This document shows positions 34,342-46,890 of a DNA stretch of 64,000 nt, in pieces (the stretch's first letter is position 1; each line of letters opens with the position of its first letter). The DNA comes from Nemania diffusa (taxonomy: Eukaryota > Ascomycota > Sordariomycetes > Xylariales > Xylariaceae). The notes under the pieces were generated by a model. It worked only from the letters and a program-made list of their open reading frames with translations. It had not been told where the DNA came from and ran no database searches. A program made the position numbers and the translations under genes. The stretch covers positions 1,381,501 to 1,445,500 of the forward strand of contig JBBPUQ010000010.1 of the NCBI GenBank assembly GCA_038501195.1, in the 5' to 3' direction.

Positions 34342-37300
34342 TCAAATGCTCGCAACTCGCCCTTTAGCTTCGGGTATTTTTGCATGGCATACCATTAGCT
34401 TCAAGCTGGTACCCCATTCTTCACATTCGGCCAGTAAAGCTCGATTATGCCAAATGCTATTGCCCATGCCTGTAGGAACCTCGTAGCATTTGTTATACCA
34501 CCAGCGCCCGACCTTCGAGACCATTTTCGCTATATTCGCGTCGCCGGTTTCGGTTTTATCGTTCATCATTTCTGCTAGACTACGCTCGTCTTTCTTCGCG
34601 TCTTTGTTTGGTGCGTTGGTGATTGAGCTGGCAACGGGAACACCCACACGACACGTCTTGATGTCAACGAACCCTTTCTGACCTAGTAAACGTAATATGA
34701 GATCTGCAGTGCTACCGAGGTTGAGTTCGGGGTCCTGAGTGCTAATTCGTTCTTTCAGACGTCGGACAGCACGTCGCGATCGGACGCCAACATTATTCAA
34801 GTCAATATCAAGAACAGATAATTCAATGTATCCGCCCGGCTTTATAACCCTTTGAGCTTCTGAGATGAGCTTGCGATAGTGGGCCTCTGGCGCAGCTGAT
34901 GGGAATCGGAGGACGAGAGCAGTAAAACTATCCGGGCCAAATGGGAACTTATCCGCATAGGACATGAACTGGATTTGGTGATGATTTGTCGGCGAAAGGG
35001 GGAAAGACGGCGTGGTCTTGTGCTCTTGTGGAAGTGGTGCGCGAGGAGAAAGGTTGAAAAAGTTTACGGCAGGGTATGTTTCCGCAGCATAAAAGGACCA
35101 GTCGTCGTTACCGAGTCCATCGATAATGAGTATCGACTGCCGCTTGAGTGAACTATCATTGTCCACAAGATCTTCTCGGATCGGGCTAAACAAGACATGG
35201 CCAAATGTGAGCCATTTGCTCACCGTCATTGAGCCGACACGTAAATTAACCTGCGAGAGAGGTGTCTCTTCGCTGAGCCTGCTACTTCCTGATGTTCTGT
35301 TACTACCCTTTGAACTTCTCTTGCTGCCGTTGCTGTCTTTCTCACCCCCATGAGAAGATGAACTATCTTGGAGGGATACCTTCTGTCCTTCGTTTGGCTC
35401 GGGATTGTTACTATTGCGATCGCTATAACCTGACACGAACTCCGAGACGGAGAATGGCGTCACTGGCGGCTCAGAATCAAATCGAAAGGCGGCATTGATC
35501 CGTGCTGTCATTTCTTCGCTATAGTGGCTTGATGTAGTGGCAGTTTTGATGGTTGCAACAGAGATACGGGAATCCTTTACAACCTCAGTCATGATAGTAG
35601 GCGACTCAAGAGGTTGCGCCAACTCTTTTGTCAGCTTGGAGTTGTAAGCCTCGAGTGGAAATGGGACCCCGCAGGACGAAGTTGGGGATGGAGGAGCATC
35701 CTGAAGTAAATCGTTATATTCATCCCAAACCTCATCTTCTCCAAAGGGTGCCGAGGGTTCAGGCACCTGGGCAATGTGAGCAGTGTATCCTGGCCTATCA
35801 GAGGAGCTCGAGTCCGACCCCTCTGTACCCTCCGGATTCTCACAAGGTGGAAATGCAAGAAATTCTTGGCCGGGTTGCCCAAGTATGAATAAGTCGTTGG
35901 GGGAAGTCTGGTTTTTGTCCAAACGTTCAGGTGCCAGTGCTTTCTCTTGCGACTCAGTGTCAATGGCAGTTAGCGCGACCGACTCAGAAGGGCTAGGGCC
36001 TTTCGCTATAGAGTCTTGGTCAGGTTGAGTTGATTGAGCTGGCAATAGTTGAACACTAATCCGATTGAACGGCCGGGAGAAACTCTTTGGGGAGGTCTGC
36101 TTTGGACGACGGGCTATGACCTTTGGAATTCTACCGACTTGAGGAAGCCTGCTAGGGCGACCTGTAGACGACTCACTAGTTTTCTGTTCAACTCGGCGTC
36201 GATCTTGTTTTGTATCAAGTTGCCAAATCTGGGGTATGGTGCCAGTTGTTTTCGAACGGATATTGGTAATGTTATGTTCGAGACGCGCGTCAACCACTGG
36301 GTTAGTACCACTACTGGTGGAAGGCCTTCTGTCATAGTTTACTTGCATGACAGCGACGGGAATACCTTCTGGTTCGTTTGGAATAGCATTTGTCTCTTGC
36401 CTATCACTGGCGCTATCTTGCGTGGGAGAATCTATTATTGTGTAGAAGGCAGGAGGCTTGTTTAGAGAAGGCTGAACTGTTGCGGAGATGCTCTCTGCTT
36501 CGTTCTTAGCAGATAGGTTGGTCTGGCTCCTTCCGAAGAGAGTCCATTTGCGAGGAGCCTTCGCTCTCGTAGCCAGGTTTTTTGTAGGCTCATTGACTTG
36601 TAGGAGGGTGTGGCTCTGTTCTCTTTGTATATCTGGGAATGAATCATCAGTATGGATGGTTGTAGCCATGCTTGCTACCGATGGAGCTCGAGTGTCGATC
36701 GCCTTTAGAATGCTGGATGGTGCATTATCTTGCGACTGAAACCCACGATTTGCTCTCCGATATGCAAGTGTAGGTTTCATCAAACCCTCCTCTTCGTCGT
36801 TACTCTCCGATGGACGCCGTGGGTCGATGGTCTCGGAAATAATGGGGGATGGCCATAGAGTCTGCCGGTTATCCTCCATAGCACTAGAAGACGTGGTTGA
36901 AAAGGCCTGAGACTCAAGACTAGGCCGGCCCCAAGGAAAGCTCTGATTACTTTCAGTGCGGATCAAATTAGAGCCGCTGTTCTGATTTTCAACCACCTCG
37001 CCGCCAGCAATAATAACTGGGCTCATACGTTCTAGGAGGAACGGGTCTGTTGATAGGGTAGTTGAAAGGCTCTCCGACGATGAAAGGAGACCTGGAAGCC
37101 CGCGCTGGAAGTTTGAGTTTGCACTACTTCGTCTTCTAACTGCACCTACTCTGCCGTAACCCTCATGACCAGTCCCAGCTGCTGGCCCCTTTCTGGGGAC
37201 CTTTTCTCTCTTCTTTTCGGCCTGGATTGCTTCGGGACCTGCTTTCGTCCGTCGCCCAAAAAAAGGAAATTTGGATTTAAGCGTCGAAACGCTAGGACCC

Positions 37301-38859
37301 GAGGCGCTGCTAGTACTTTCTGTGTCATGTTTGCTAGCTTGCGAGCCCGGTATAATGCCTGCTCGCGAAGCCGAAATAGACTCTTGACTAAACGAAGGTC
37401 GCGCGCGATCCAGGCTTGGTCTCTGGGTTGTTGTTTTTAGAAGCGAGCCTGGTTGGAATTGTCCACTTTGTCGTTTCTCGGTGAGGCTCGTAGAAGACAG
37501 ATTACTATGTATGATTGGGATTGGACCACCGAATTGAGAGTAGAGATCTGGCGTTCCATCTCTACTCGGACGAGAGGGTGGGGTTGGTCTGCGCTGAGGA
37601 GAGGGCGCGGCATGGGGAACTCTGCCGTGGGGAGATTTTGTGAGCTTTCTAGGAGAAGGAGATTTCATTACTTGCTGGGAAGGGATTTGAGGCGATTGGG
37701 AAGGTCGGGCCTCATCCACACTTCGGCCTCTCTGGTACTTTGATGATGTCCTAGGAGGCGGATTTGGGGGCTCCAACGCACGTCCTCTCTGGGGTTTACT
37801 ATTCTTTTTCTCTTCTGCACGAACTGTCGAGTTCGATGACGACGATGTAAGAGCCTCCCTCACAGCAGCAAGTCCATGGGGGTCACTACTAAAAGAACCT
37901 CCTTCATTCGACACACTGCCGGCTCTTCTTCGGGTCACGGGCGGCCTCGTTTCGGCTGGGCTTGCTTGTCTTAACCTAGCAGCAGGTAAACGCGACGGTG
38001 CGACAAGGCCGGGAGATTGTGAAGACACTGATGTAGGTGTTGTGTCTCGACTATATGGACCAGGACCAGGTGACCCCGAAAATCTCGTGGAAGGGCTCGC
38101 GCTGAAACTGCTCAGGCGACTATGGCTACTACTCCCTGAGAACTGGGGTGTTGGTGGTGGCAGGTCCTCAGTTGCAAGCCGATAAAGAGCATCTCTCCCA
38201 AGTTGATCTCTAGAAGGCGGCACCAGAATATCTCGGTAGCGGTCTAGTTCTGGATATATTTGAGCGGGCTGTGTTATCGGCCAATGAGTCTCAACTTGCT
38301 GTGCAGCATGGATTTCTCCCGGACTTTGATTTATGCTCCGATCAGAAAGCAGGTTAACTGGATTGAGTGGTGTTTGAGGTTTCGTGATTGAAGAGGATGA
38401 GCCAGTTCTCCTATAATCAAAGCGAGGTTGCTTCTGTGCATCGATGCTCGAGGGCTCTCTCAACATAGTCGACTGTTTTCGACGTAATACATTCCTTGGC
38501 TTCTTCGATGGTTCCACATATCCTCCAACTGTCATAGGTTTCGCCAGATGAGTCCCAGGGCGTGAGCTCGTTGACCAAGACTGTGTTTCATGAGTGAGAG
38601 GGGGCCGTGGACTCCTAGCCTCAACCTGTACAGGTGGTTTTTGGGCGGGCGGACTCTGGGGTAAACGACTCGTTTGTGCACGGGGCCGAGAGCTCGCTGG
38701 AGCTGGATGAACGATCCTTTGGGATTCTTTTTGTACATTTCGCCTCATCCCGGTGAGGGGTGGCTCTCCATGGGAAAAGGCCGGAAGTGCCCCGAGCCGC
38801 CTACTCCGAGATTTATCGCCGACATCGCGAGCAGTGGCAACTGGGATACCGGAAGCCAT
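34342..38859 (-). CDS. 1505-residue protein with C-terminal methyltransferase-like domain
   Basis: One uninterrupted exon. The first 1150 or so residues are dominated by Ser, Pro, Thr and Arg and look disordered, with several short basic stretches. The last 330 residues resemble a class I SAM-dependent methyltransferase fold: a first strand ILIIDGLGNDDW, an acidic/polar middle (FPFGPDSFTALVLRFPSA) and the typical late strand RVIKPGGYIELSVLDID. A conserved-looking end follows (WWYNKCYEVPTGMGNSIWHN). The first motif lacks the usual GxGxG loop, so cofactor binding is in doubt. Similar large proteins occur in other filamentous ascomycetes, but I know no function. It is convergent with the P450 gene. 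The start at MASGIPVATA has an upstream leader free of a longer frame. Confidence 0.85.
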   Translation of the reverse strand: MASGIPVATARDVGDKSRSRRLGALPAFSHGEPPLTGMRRNVQKESQRIVHPAPASSRPRAQTSRLPQSPPAQKPPVQVEARSPRPPLTHETQSWSTSSRPGTHLAKPMTVGGYVEPSKKPRNVLRRKQSTMLREPSSIDAQKQPRFDYRRTGSSSSITKPQTPLNPVNLLSDRSINQSPGEIHAAQQVETHWPITQPAQIYPELDRYRDILVPPSRDQLGRDALYRLATEDLPPPTPQFSGSSSHSRLSSFSASPSTRFSGSPGPGPYSRDTTPTSVSSQSPGLVAPSRLPAARLRQASPAETRPPVTRRRAGSVSNEGGSFSSDPHGLAAVREALTSSSSNSTVRAEEKKNSKPQRGRALEPPNPPPRTSSKYQRGRSVDEARPSQSPQIPSQQVMKSPSPRKLTKSPHGRVPHAAPSPQRRPTPPSRPSRDGTPDLYSQFGGPIPIIHSNLSSTSLTEKRQSGQFQPGSLLKTTTQRPSLDRARPSFSQESISASRAGIIPGSQASKHDTESTSSASGPSVSTLKSKFPFFGRRTKAGPEAIQAEKKREKVPRKGPAAGTGHEGYGRVGAVRRRSSANSNFQRGLPGLLSSSESLSTTLSTDPFLLERMSPVIIAGGEVVENQNSGSNLIRTESNQSFPWGRPSLESQAFSTTSSSAMEDNRQTLWPSPIISETIDPRRPSESNDEEEGLMKPTLAYRRANRGFQSQDNAPSSILKAIDTRAPSVASMATTIHTDDSFPDIQREQSHTLLQVNEPTKNLATRAKAPRKWTLFGRSQTNLSAKNEAESISATVQPSLNKPPAFYTIIDSPTQDSASDRQETNAIPNEPEGIPVAVMQVNYDRRPSTSSGTNPVVDARLEHNITNIRSKTTGTIPQIWQLDTKQDRRRVEQKTSESSTGRPSRLPQVGRIPKVIARRPKQTSPKSFSRPFNRISVQLLPAQSTQPDQDSIAKGPSPSESVALTAIDTESQEKALAPERLDKNQTSPNDLFILGQPGQEFLAFPPCENPEGTEGSDSSSSDRPGYTAHIAQVPEPSAPFGEDEVWDEYNDLLQDAPPSPTSSCGVPFPLEAYNSKLTKELAQPLESPTIMTEVVKDSRISVATIKTATTSSHYSEEMTARINAAFRFDSEPPVTPFSVSEFVSGYSDRNSNNPEPNEGQKVSLQDSSSSHGGEKDSNGSKRSSKGSNRTSGSSRLSEETPLSQVNLRVGSMTVSKWLTFGHVLFSPIREDLVDNDSSLKRQSILIIDGLGNDDWSFYAAETYPAVNFFNLSPRAPLPQEHKTTPSFPLSPTNHHQIQFMSYADKFPFGPDSFTALVLRFPSAAPEAHYRKLISEAQRVIKPGGYIELSVLDIDLNNVGVRSRRAVRRLKERISTQDPELNLGSTADLILRLLGQKGFVDIKTCRVGVPVASSITNAPNKDAKKDERSLAEMMNDKTETGDANIAKMVSKVGRWWYNKCYEVPTGMGNSIWHNRALLAECEEWGTSLKLMVCHAKIPEAKGRVASI

Positions 38860-41800
38860 GTTGCCTTTTCCTTAATCAACACTAGCCAAGTATAAAACCC
38901 CCCAATCATATTATAAGTGGAATAATACTTTCATGATACACGGATCGTTCTTGTCTTCGCTGATTATTAGCAATGTAAACAAATTTTTCGTATGAGATGC
39001 ACTTACTGGAATCCCGAGAATCACTGTCTGCCCTCTTATATGATGTTGCTTAAATAACCCCAAGAAAAAAAATAGCTCAGCCCGTTGAATTTTATTATTC
39101 CTCGTTCAATAGTAGTGACCAGCCCCGATGGGTAATATTCATTCATCCAAAATAACTCAGAACGATCAATATTAACAATGTAAGATAGTAGAAGGAAATT
39201 CAAAGGAGTACATCGGTGGAGAACCGGTCACAAAGAAGGAAGCTTGAGTATGTTTTGAGGGACGTGGGACAATAGGTATAGGCGTCGAAAAATACCGGGA
39301 ATTCGTTCGTGATGGGAGGGACCGTCCCGTCGAGGTTAAGTAACGGAAGATCTTCTGGCGTGGGAGAACATGTGAGCCTGGCGGCGGTGGTGGGGTGCGA
39401 CTAATACGCGCTGGCGCCAACCTCTGCAAGTATATCACACGGGAAAAAGATCTGACACACTTGAGCCGAAAAACGGAGAGATATTCAGAGTGAGCAGAAA
39501 ACTTCAGTCCGCAATACTCAAGCATAGATTTGCGAGGCTGCTAATCGATTAAGCCATGCAACAGGAAATAAGCGATGATGGTGGCAGGGCTTAACGCCGG
39601 AGACAGACAGACAAGAGTAAAAGAGAAGGGTTAGGTAGTATCCGGAGAGTATCGGGAGATCCAAGAGGCGAGATGCCTCTAGGTATATAAGATACTTGAC
39701 TGAGTTACATGGATTAATTGCATCGTCCCTTAGCTAACCAGTAACACTGGTGTACCCAGAGGAGAGCGGCGAACAAACACGATACTTGAGCGTTGGTTGG
39801 TATACTTGCGGGAGAAGAGGATTTGCGTGGGTCGCCGTGGCGTAGAGGCCCCTGTCATCAAAGGCGGCCAAGAGGTGCACCATCTTGCTACCCTCAGGAA
39901 TCGCCGAACAATGCGGTCTGGTTGGTAGCGGCCACAGCGGGTTGTGCGGAGGGGCATGGGGGGCGATCAGCGAGCTCCCTGGCTAGGGGTCTTTGCATGT
40001 GAGTACTGAACTGTTACATGTGCTGTAGCGTACAGACGGCGTATGCTACCTAAGATGCCTACCTAAGTACATACCTACATAGTAGGCACGCAGTAGGCAG
40101 TGAGTGATAAGGAGACCCGGGAGACCTACCGATGTACCTACGTAACTAGTTGAGTCACGCAAGGCGAGGCAAGGGCTGAAGTCGTACGCTTCCGAGACCC
40201 GTTTTCTCACGCGATTCTTGTAAATAGCGGACGTAGCGATTTTCCTACCGCCTCGAGGCGCATTTTCATCTCTGCGTACCCAATACTCACATGACCACAA
40301 GTACATAAGACAGACACATATGCAGAAGTACTGCATAGAGGGAGAAGTAGAAGTGGGAGCAGAAGCTAGACAGCGGCCGGGAGATGGTCACCCGCGCTCT
40401 CGCACCTACTGTAGTTAGCAGTGCCTACATACACAGCGAGTGATGAGGCCTGATCAGGATGGTTGATATGCGCTGCCACTGTAAGCAACCCAGACGCTGG
40501 GCCAATCTGCTGGTACAGTGGACGCGGGTGATGCATGTCCCGATATCCTATGAGAACGTTGCAATGGGTGCTGAAAGATGCTATTCGTCGGCGAAAATTC
40601 TGGATCCTCTTACGGAGGACTCGTAGAACCCTTCCTGGTTGGGTAGACAAAAACAACCAAGGGTCATTTGCGACTGGGCACATGTGGGCAACCCTGTCAA
40701 CTCTCCTGGACACTACGAGCGAATGCGACGAGTGTTGGGGTGTGTTGTGAACCTCTACTTCCATGGCGTGCGAGACCGGCTTATTACACGATCAAGTGCG
40801 GATCACTTTTTCAGAATTCGAGCCGCTATACTGTAGATCACCTGGTATTGACAACGGCGTTCAAAATACTATGGGAAGAGAATAAGACACATTTGAGTAC
40901 GGAATTGTAAAAAGAGGTATTTAGCTAGTCACATTGTTTAAGCGGGTTAGCGGAGTTAGGCTGTGGCTGATACCTGTAAGGACGGCTATTTGCGGGGACC
41001 ACGGCGCACCTAACATCTACTCCGGGTTGCAAAATTCTCAGCAAGGAACACAGGTTAGGTATCGCAGCGACCAGCCCGCCAACGAGTACCGCTTAAACTA
41101 CCCGCCCTTCTTAGGCATAAGATAGCCGGTCATCCTTGCATACATTCTGAAAATTTAGTGGTACAGATGGGCCTGTTCAACTGCATTTTACCTACTAATA
41201 ATTCATGGAAGCCCTATAACACCTCGGCGGCCTCAGTGGAGATTTAGCGTACCTACTTACATATGTACCTACATATATAGCTAGGTAGAATCTGCCTTAC
41301 CAACAACTGTAAGTACCTATCTACTGAAAGTGCGTTTTGCTAACAAGTGTTATTTCTACAGAGATACTCTAAAAGATTGAGAAGATTAAGGAGTAAAAAT
41401 AACAACATCAAATTTCCCGCTATTGAGATCGCGAAGGATGGAATACGCATATATTATGTGTGATATAGCTACCTAACAGCCTCTTTTCCAACGTTCCGCG
41501 TTCGCGTAGGCTTCGTTGCATCAGACAACTCCACTGCATCGTGGTGGCGTCCTGCATGTCTCACTTTAGTACCCCATGGGTGTAACCAGAGCGCATATAT
41601 CCATGGGTCAGAACTTGACAAGTCCCAAATCGAGAAGCTGGTATTTACAGCCCCAGATGCACCTCAAATCTCCTTTTTTTTTTTTTTCCCAATCCCTTGA
41701 AGAGGCGTCAACCCCTCACTAGAGTCGATCTCTTGCAGCAGCCAACTTGTCATATCTTGTTCTATTCGGGGATTTTCTCACAGTAACATCCCAATACTGC

Positions 41801-44800
41801 GTACAACTCCGGTGTTAGATGCATCACAGAGTACGCGTACAAGCCACTCTATGCGTACTGCGTAAATACCAATACCTAGTCACAAAACACAGAGATGACC
41901 AGTTACGAGTAGCATCGCACATTCACAAAGCTAGACATAATCGTAAGAGGCTAGCGAGGCGCCCTCCTATTCTATGTACGGCTACATAGTGGGTATTAAA
42001 GTAGTGTAGTATGTAGGTAAGATCCAGACTCTCAAGACACGGTTCGGTGAGTAACATTAGACAGTACCTATGTCAGGTTTACCGAATACTACCCTATGCA
42101 GGTGTAAAACACGTATATGAATCTACATCAACATTCCCATCGGATACAGAATGTAGTATCTAGGCTAATTTCGTGTGAAGCTTTCCTCGTAATTATCTGT
42201 ACAGTACCTATCTACAGCACTGAGTTTGCTTGACTGGGGTATAATCTAGATTAGGTATCTGGCCGGAAACCGCAACGGGGCCATTACCTCGCTACCAGAT
42301 AGTTACGGCGTACAATACACTAAACACGGGACAGGACAGTACCTATCTAAGTCTAGATGCTTAGCCCGCAGTGCTGAACGTAGGCTAAATTTGGAATTTT
42401 TTGATTGGCTGCAACGCTGGATTTTGTCCCAATAGGAATTCGCCAGAGGCAGGTTGCGAAAGTATCTAGATAGGCGCTCCTGTGTGTCTCTCCTTATTTA
42501 TTAATAGGTATTACTACAGAGGAGTACTATCTACTATTATTACTAGTGCGTATTGCCTTTCTTCCCACTAACTGCGGAGGCAGTATACTAGACAGACCTA
42601 CATGCTGCGTACGCGTAAGAGATAAGCTACGCATAGTAAATGATAGAGCAACGCCCATCTTATGACCAGTCTGTAGGTAGCATCTTCTACTAGTGCTCAT
42701 AGGCTAGCTAAGGTACCTATTAGAATCGTTATGCCCGGGATGGCTCTTTAGCGTTGAAGTTGCCTGAACCTCTACTTAGTATACTATAGTTATAGGCTAC
42801 AGAGTCTCCCTCTACATTTTGGAGGGATGTAAACCAGAACCAATAGGGCCTGCAATCTGGTTGAGACGGCAACAGTAGGTAAATCATTAATAAGGATGCC
42901 AGTGCCGGTATATTTTGGCAAGCATTCTATTAGTGTAGAGAAGTAAGTAGTGGAGAAAGCCTCAATTAGAGAGAGCAATTGCGAGCTGAAAGCTGCATGA
43001 TCCGGGGCAGACTTAATGCATGGAAGGCGAGTTTGCGGCAGTTTGTCTTCGTTTATCCACACGACCTTTTCCAGACTGTTGGATATTAAGAACACGGACT
43101 TAGTACCAACATGTGAACGCGCTAGGTAATCGATTAATTAAGCATGATATAATAGGATAGACCAGTATAGGCCTCTGGGAGAATGTGGCGAGTGCCGTAA
43201 CCAACAGGCCGATACTGCACCTCGCCACAATCGTATAAGCAGGTTTGAGGAAGTTATAAGACGCCAATCTTCTACTCAACGCTCTTAAGCCGACCGAGAT
43301 CTGCCGTGGCTGTGTTCACGTGGCTAGTGACGTGGCATTCTCATCGACCACAAGCTCCCACCCGTGAGGCGAGATTCCAAGCTGAATAATGACAAGTTAC
43401 GCATATGTACGGAATATTCCCAGCTAGTGGAAGAAAGTGTCCTCTTCCGTTACGCAGTACAACATACGATCGACACTTAGCACTATAGCTATCCCCAGAA
43501 TAGGAAAACCGTGCTTTGCCTCGGAATGGGACGTGAACCAAGAGGAGCTAGACAGGGATCAGAACCCAATCGTACACTAGTGTAGCCGCCTGGCGTAGAA
43601 CGTGCAGGGGTCTGTTCAGGTGAGCAGGGGTCCTTGCCGCCGCCATTGGCCAACGATGCGAGCAGAGTCGAAACAAGATTCTAGAGTCTTCAAGTAACGT
43701 GACTAAGAGATGGTGTGAAGGCATCTTCACTCTCCCCGTTGAAGACTTCATATGCCGTGTTGGTGACTATTTATCTGCTTATATGCGCTAACAGGAACCA
43801 ACAAGTTGAGCACAGCCAGTCGCGGTCCTTTTATCAGGAACCAACAGAGTGAGGATCTCGTTCTAGTGCAGTCTGGCTCTTTTCGGAGACGCACGTCGAT
43901 TTCTCGTCGCCGAATTTTACGCCTCGCGACTAAATCTGCATTTTTTGGCGCGCTTCTATTTGTCTATCGGTGCCGAATGGGGAAGCCTATACTGCGTGTC
44001 TCGGATATACCTGATCAGCCCTCGGTAGGCACTTGGTGTCTCAACCGCCTTCCACTTCCTCCAATGAAGTATCCCACTTACCAAGCTCGATGCAGAGTGA
44101 GCTGAGACTTGTGCCTGTGTCCTATCAGAAAAATCACGTGTATAGAGATCGTCTTACGTATAGTCGTTCATCAAATTAATGACTCAACTGACTAGCCACA
44201 CATTGCTCCTCATTAGTATATTCCAATAGACGCCTGCGTTTTCTTATCGCGCTTGACGTTGGCGTCTTCACCCGTGTATGGGATGAACCAACAAGAACCA
44301 ACGGGTTGTTGACCCCCATCTAAAGGTGTCAGGTAGAATAAGTCACACCAAATAAGCGCCATCCTCAAGCCCTGCTCCCGAATATGACACCTTTGCTATC
44401 TTAAGAAGAGCGGGATGGTCCACCTCAACCAACGTTGGTCTCCGTAAGTGTCTGCCTAGTTCAAGAGTGCACAAACACGGAAGCTAGGACACCCTCCAGT
44501 GATGTCGTTCCGTGTCCGTGCCCTTTCTACCGTCACTATAGTGATGTCGGCTCATTTCTATAACTCATCAAACCCCTATATGATAATTCGACGATTTAGT
44601 CAAGCCCACAAAACTCCACAACCAAACCGTCATCTGTCTTTCTACTTAACGATAGGCAGCATTACTACTTAGCGTTAAACGATGGAAGACCTTATGGTAA
44701 GCCTATGGAGAAGCTCAGCTTGACTATTAACGAACCGTTCATCTAACTCTAGCCCCTGAAGTCATATTTTTAGACCCAGTTGCTCGCTCTGTATCTTTGA

Positions 44801-46890
44801 GATTGAAAATTACTCCGGGAGTCATAAGTTTTTTTATAAAGTCTATACTTAGGTGGTTCTCTTCTCTTCATTGTAATGTATGAAGTGGCAATAATGAACG
44901 GTGAACTACAAGCCCATCTGTAGTATACGAAGGATGGCAGTGGCAATCTCATAGTTCAGTACGGACCTTCATCTTAGAATGGCCGAAGTAGACGCCTTGT
45001 GTGTCTCAGCCAGCCGCCGGGACATTGATGATAACCAATTCCCTCAGCTATGATCTATTTAAAGTTGAGGCTAGGTCACAGCACATGAGCTAGTGATCGA
45101 CCTACTCTTTCGTAGTTTCTGCTATAAGCTACCAGACGCGTGACTTCAAGAACATACACCAGCAGTACGCCGTCAACCTTCCACCGGACTTTTCATTCCC
45201 ATAGGGATTTCATCTCAGTTTTCTCTTCTACTGGTGTGCCCGTCTAGCACCTAACAAGCTAGAATAGGATTATGGTGACCACCTTTACATTTAGACAAAG
45301 CGAACTATGTTTTTCCACTTGAGATACGTAGAAAGCTTACGTATTAGTACCAGTTGCGCCTATCTTGACTTACAAACACCAACTCCAGCTAGGACCGAAC
45401 TTATCGAAGATTGACCTGCGTAACTGGCCTATGGCTAGTAATCGGCTTTCAATTTTCATAAGGGCCCTCCCTATATATATCAGCTTTCTGGCTCGTAGTT
45501 TACGTCGATGTTGATGTCGAGGTTAGTTTGCCTAATATCTATCGCAAAACCACCAGCCCTATACTACTAGAATAAGTGCATCATATATCTCTAGTGCATT
45601 TAATTAAGTGCGGAAACGACTAGTTGCATTATAATCGTGGCTTCCATTCGTCTACCTAGAGCAGTCGTCATGACTGGTAGGTTTTAGAATTGTTTTAAGC
45701 GTATGTCTAAGATATGTCTACGTATTACTCATACACGCCGAGGCATTCATCCATTGTTCATAGCTCGCAGTAGTCCATAGTCTATGACAAGAATTGTATC
45801 ATCTATTTTAATAACATTATATTGTGCGTAAGCTAGTGAGTGAATCAAAATAGTCCTGTTCGTACCTTGGTCGCTTCGTATACCTCTCATCAACACAAGT
45901 GTTACTAAGTAATGTAAGCTACGATCACAATAGCTTCATCTGAGGTCACTTAGAGTTCACACTTGCTCCTTATCGTTCTCGTTAACCTGAGAAGTTATGA
46001 TAATTTATTCAATCGATAATTCACTGCCTTCTATCTTAGGTGCATCTTACCATCATAATCTATCCAAATGACGACACCATCGCACGATGATTCGTAGGCC
46101 ATTGTGCCAAGGTCGAGAAGGACAATCAAACTCAGCACTTGCATTGAACCGTGATCTATGCTGTACTTAGAGAATCAACATTAGATTAGAGTCGCATAAA
46201 TAAAATCCTTGGTGACCTCACATCTCAAACCTGGAGAATTGCCGATCATCCAACACTGGCGACTGGGCTATACAAGGCGCAAACTCACTCACAATTGCGA
46301 CATCGAGGCGAATGTCTGCGGATGAGAGATACATAGCCACAATCAAATGCTTATTTTGTAGCTAATGGCGAGGTTATTAGCAATGTCTTTTCAATAGACG
46401 ACGCAACACGACGGTTGCGACAACAAATTTGCTTGCCGAAAACGGTAAATGTATCAATTGTGGTTACGTCGGTCTGCGAGCAGGTCGCCGGGACAATCGG
46501 TATGGAGACTGACAGACGTATTATTAATGCTAGACTCAATCTTGGCGCGCATCGGTATTGTCGCAGATCGGCCGCGTCACAGAGTTTCATCCACTAGGAA
46601 ACACGTTTCCGCTCTAGGGGGGTTGGCGGTAAGGCGGATTTGTCATGGGCAAAGTCGTGATAGTAAGAAGGAAACAGTCAACACCCGCAAGACACAAGAA
46701 GAGCTAAAAATTGGTAATTCCCGCGTCCAGGGAGCGAGCCAGGGTGCGTGCATCTCATTTATCTTCAGCTCGACCTGCTAGTAGCGAACCAATCTCATAT
46801 TATACTTTAATATTTTCTCTCTTTCGCATCGCCGACCTAATTGCGTTGGAGTAAACACCGAAAACATAGTAATCTTTAAAAACCGCCGAA
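38860..46890. other. 8 kb gene-poor region
   Basis: This is the longest stretch without a supportable gene. It contains many short frames, none with a family motif or splice partners; the largest are 39172-39525, 40366-40764 and 42790-43095, all minus. TACCTA words are frequent at 40040-42370, including three ACAGTACCTAT copies within 300 bp (about 42061, 42200 and 42338). From 43790 to 44300 a GAACCAAC word recurs four times. A 12 bp palindrome TCACTATAGTGA is at 44533-44544. Base composition is uneven and often AT-rich. It may be old repeat DNA, but I cannot identify the source. Confidence 0.5.

Noticed and set aside
39172..39525. 117-codon minus-strand frame upstream of the methyltransferase-like gene
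   Set aside because: It starts with ATG but looks like translated leader or intergenic DNA; no recognised family.
40366..40764. 132-codon minus-strand frame
   Set aside because: No signal, domain or partner exon; overlaps several frames of similar length on the other strand.
42790..43095. 101-codon minus-strand frame in the gene-poor block
   Set aside because: It reads smoothly but has no family motif, no splice partner and no conserved feature I can name.
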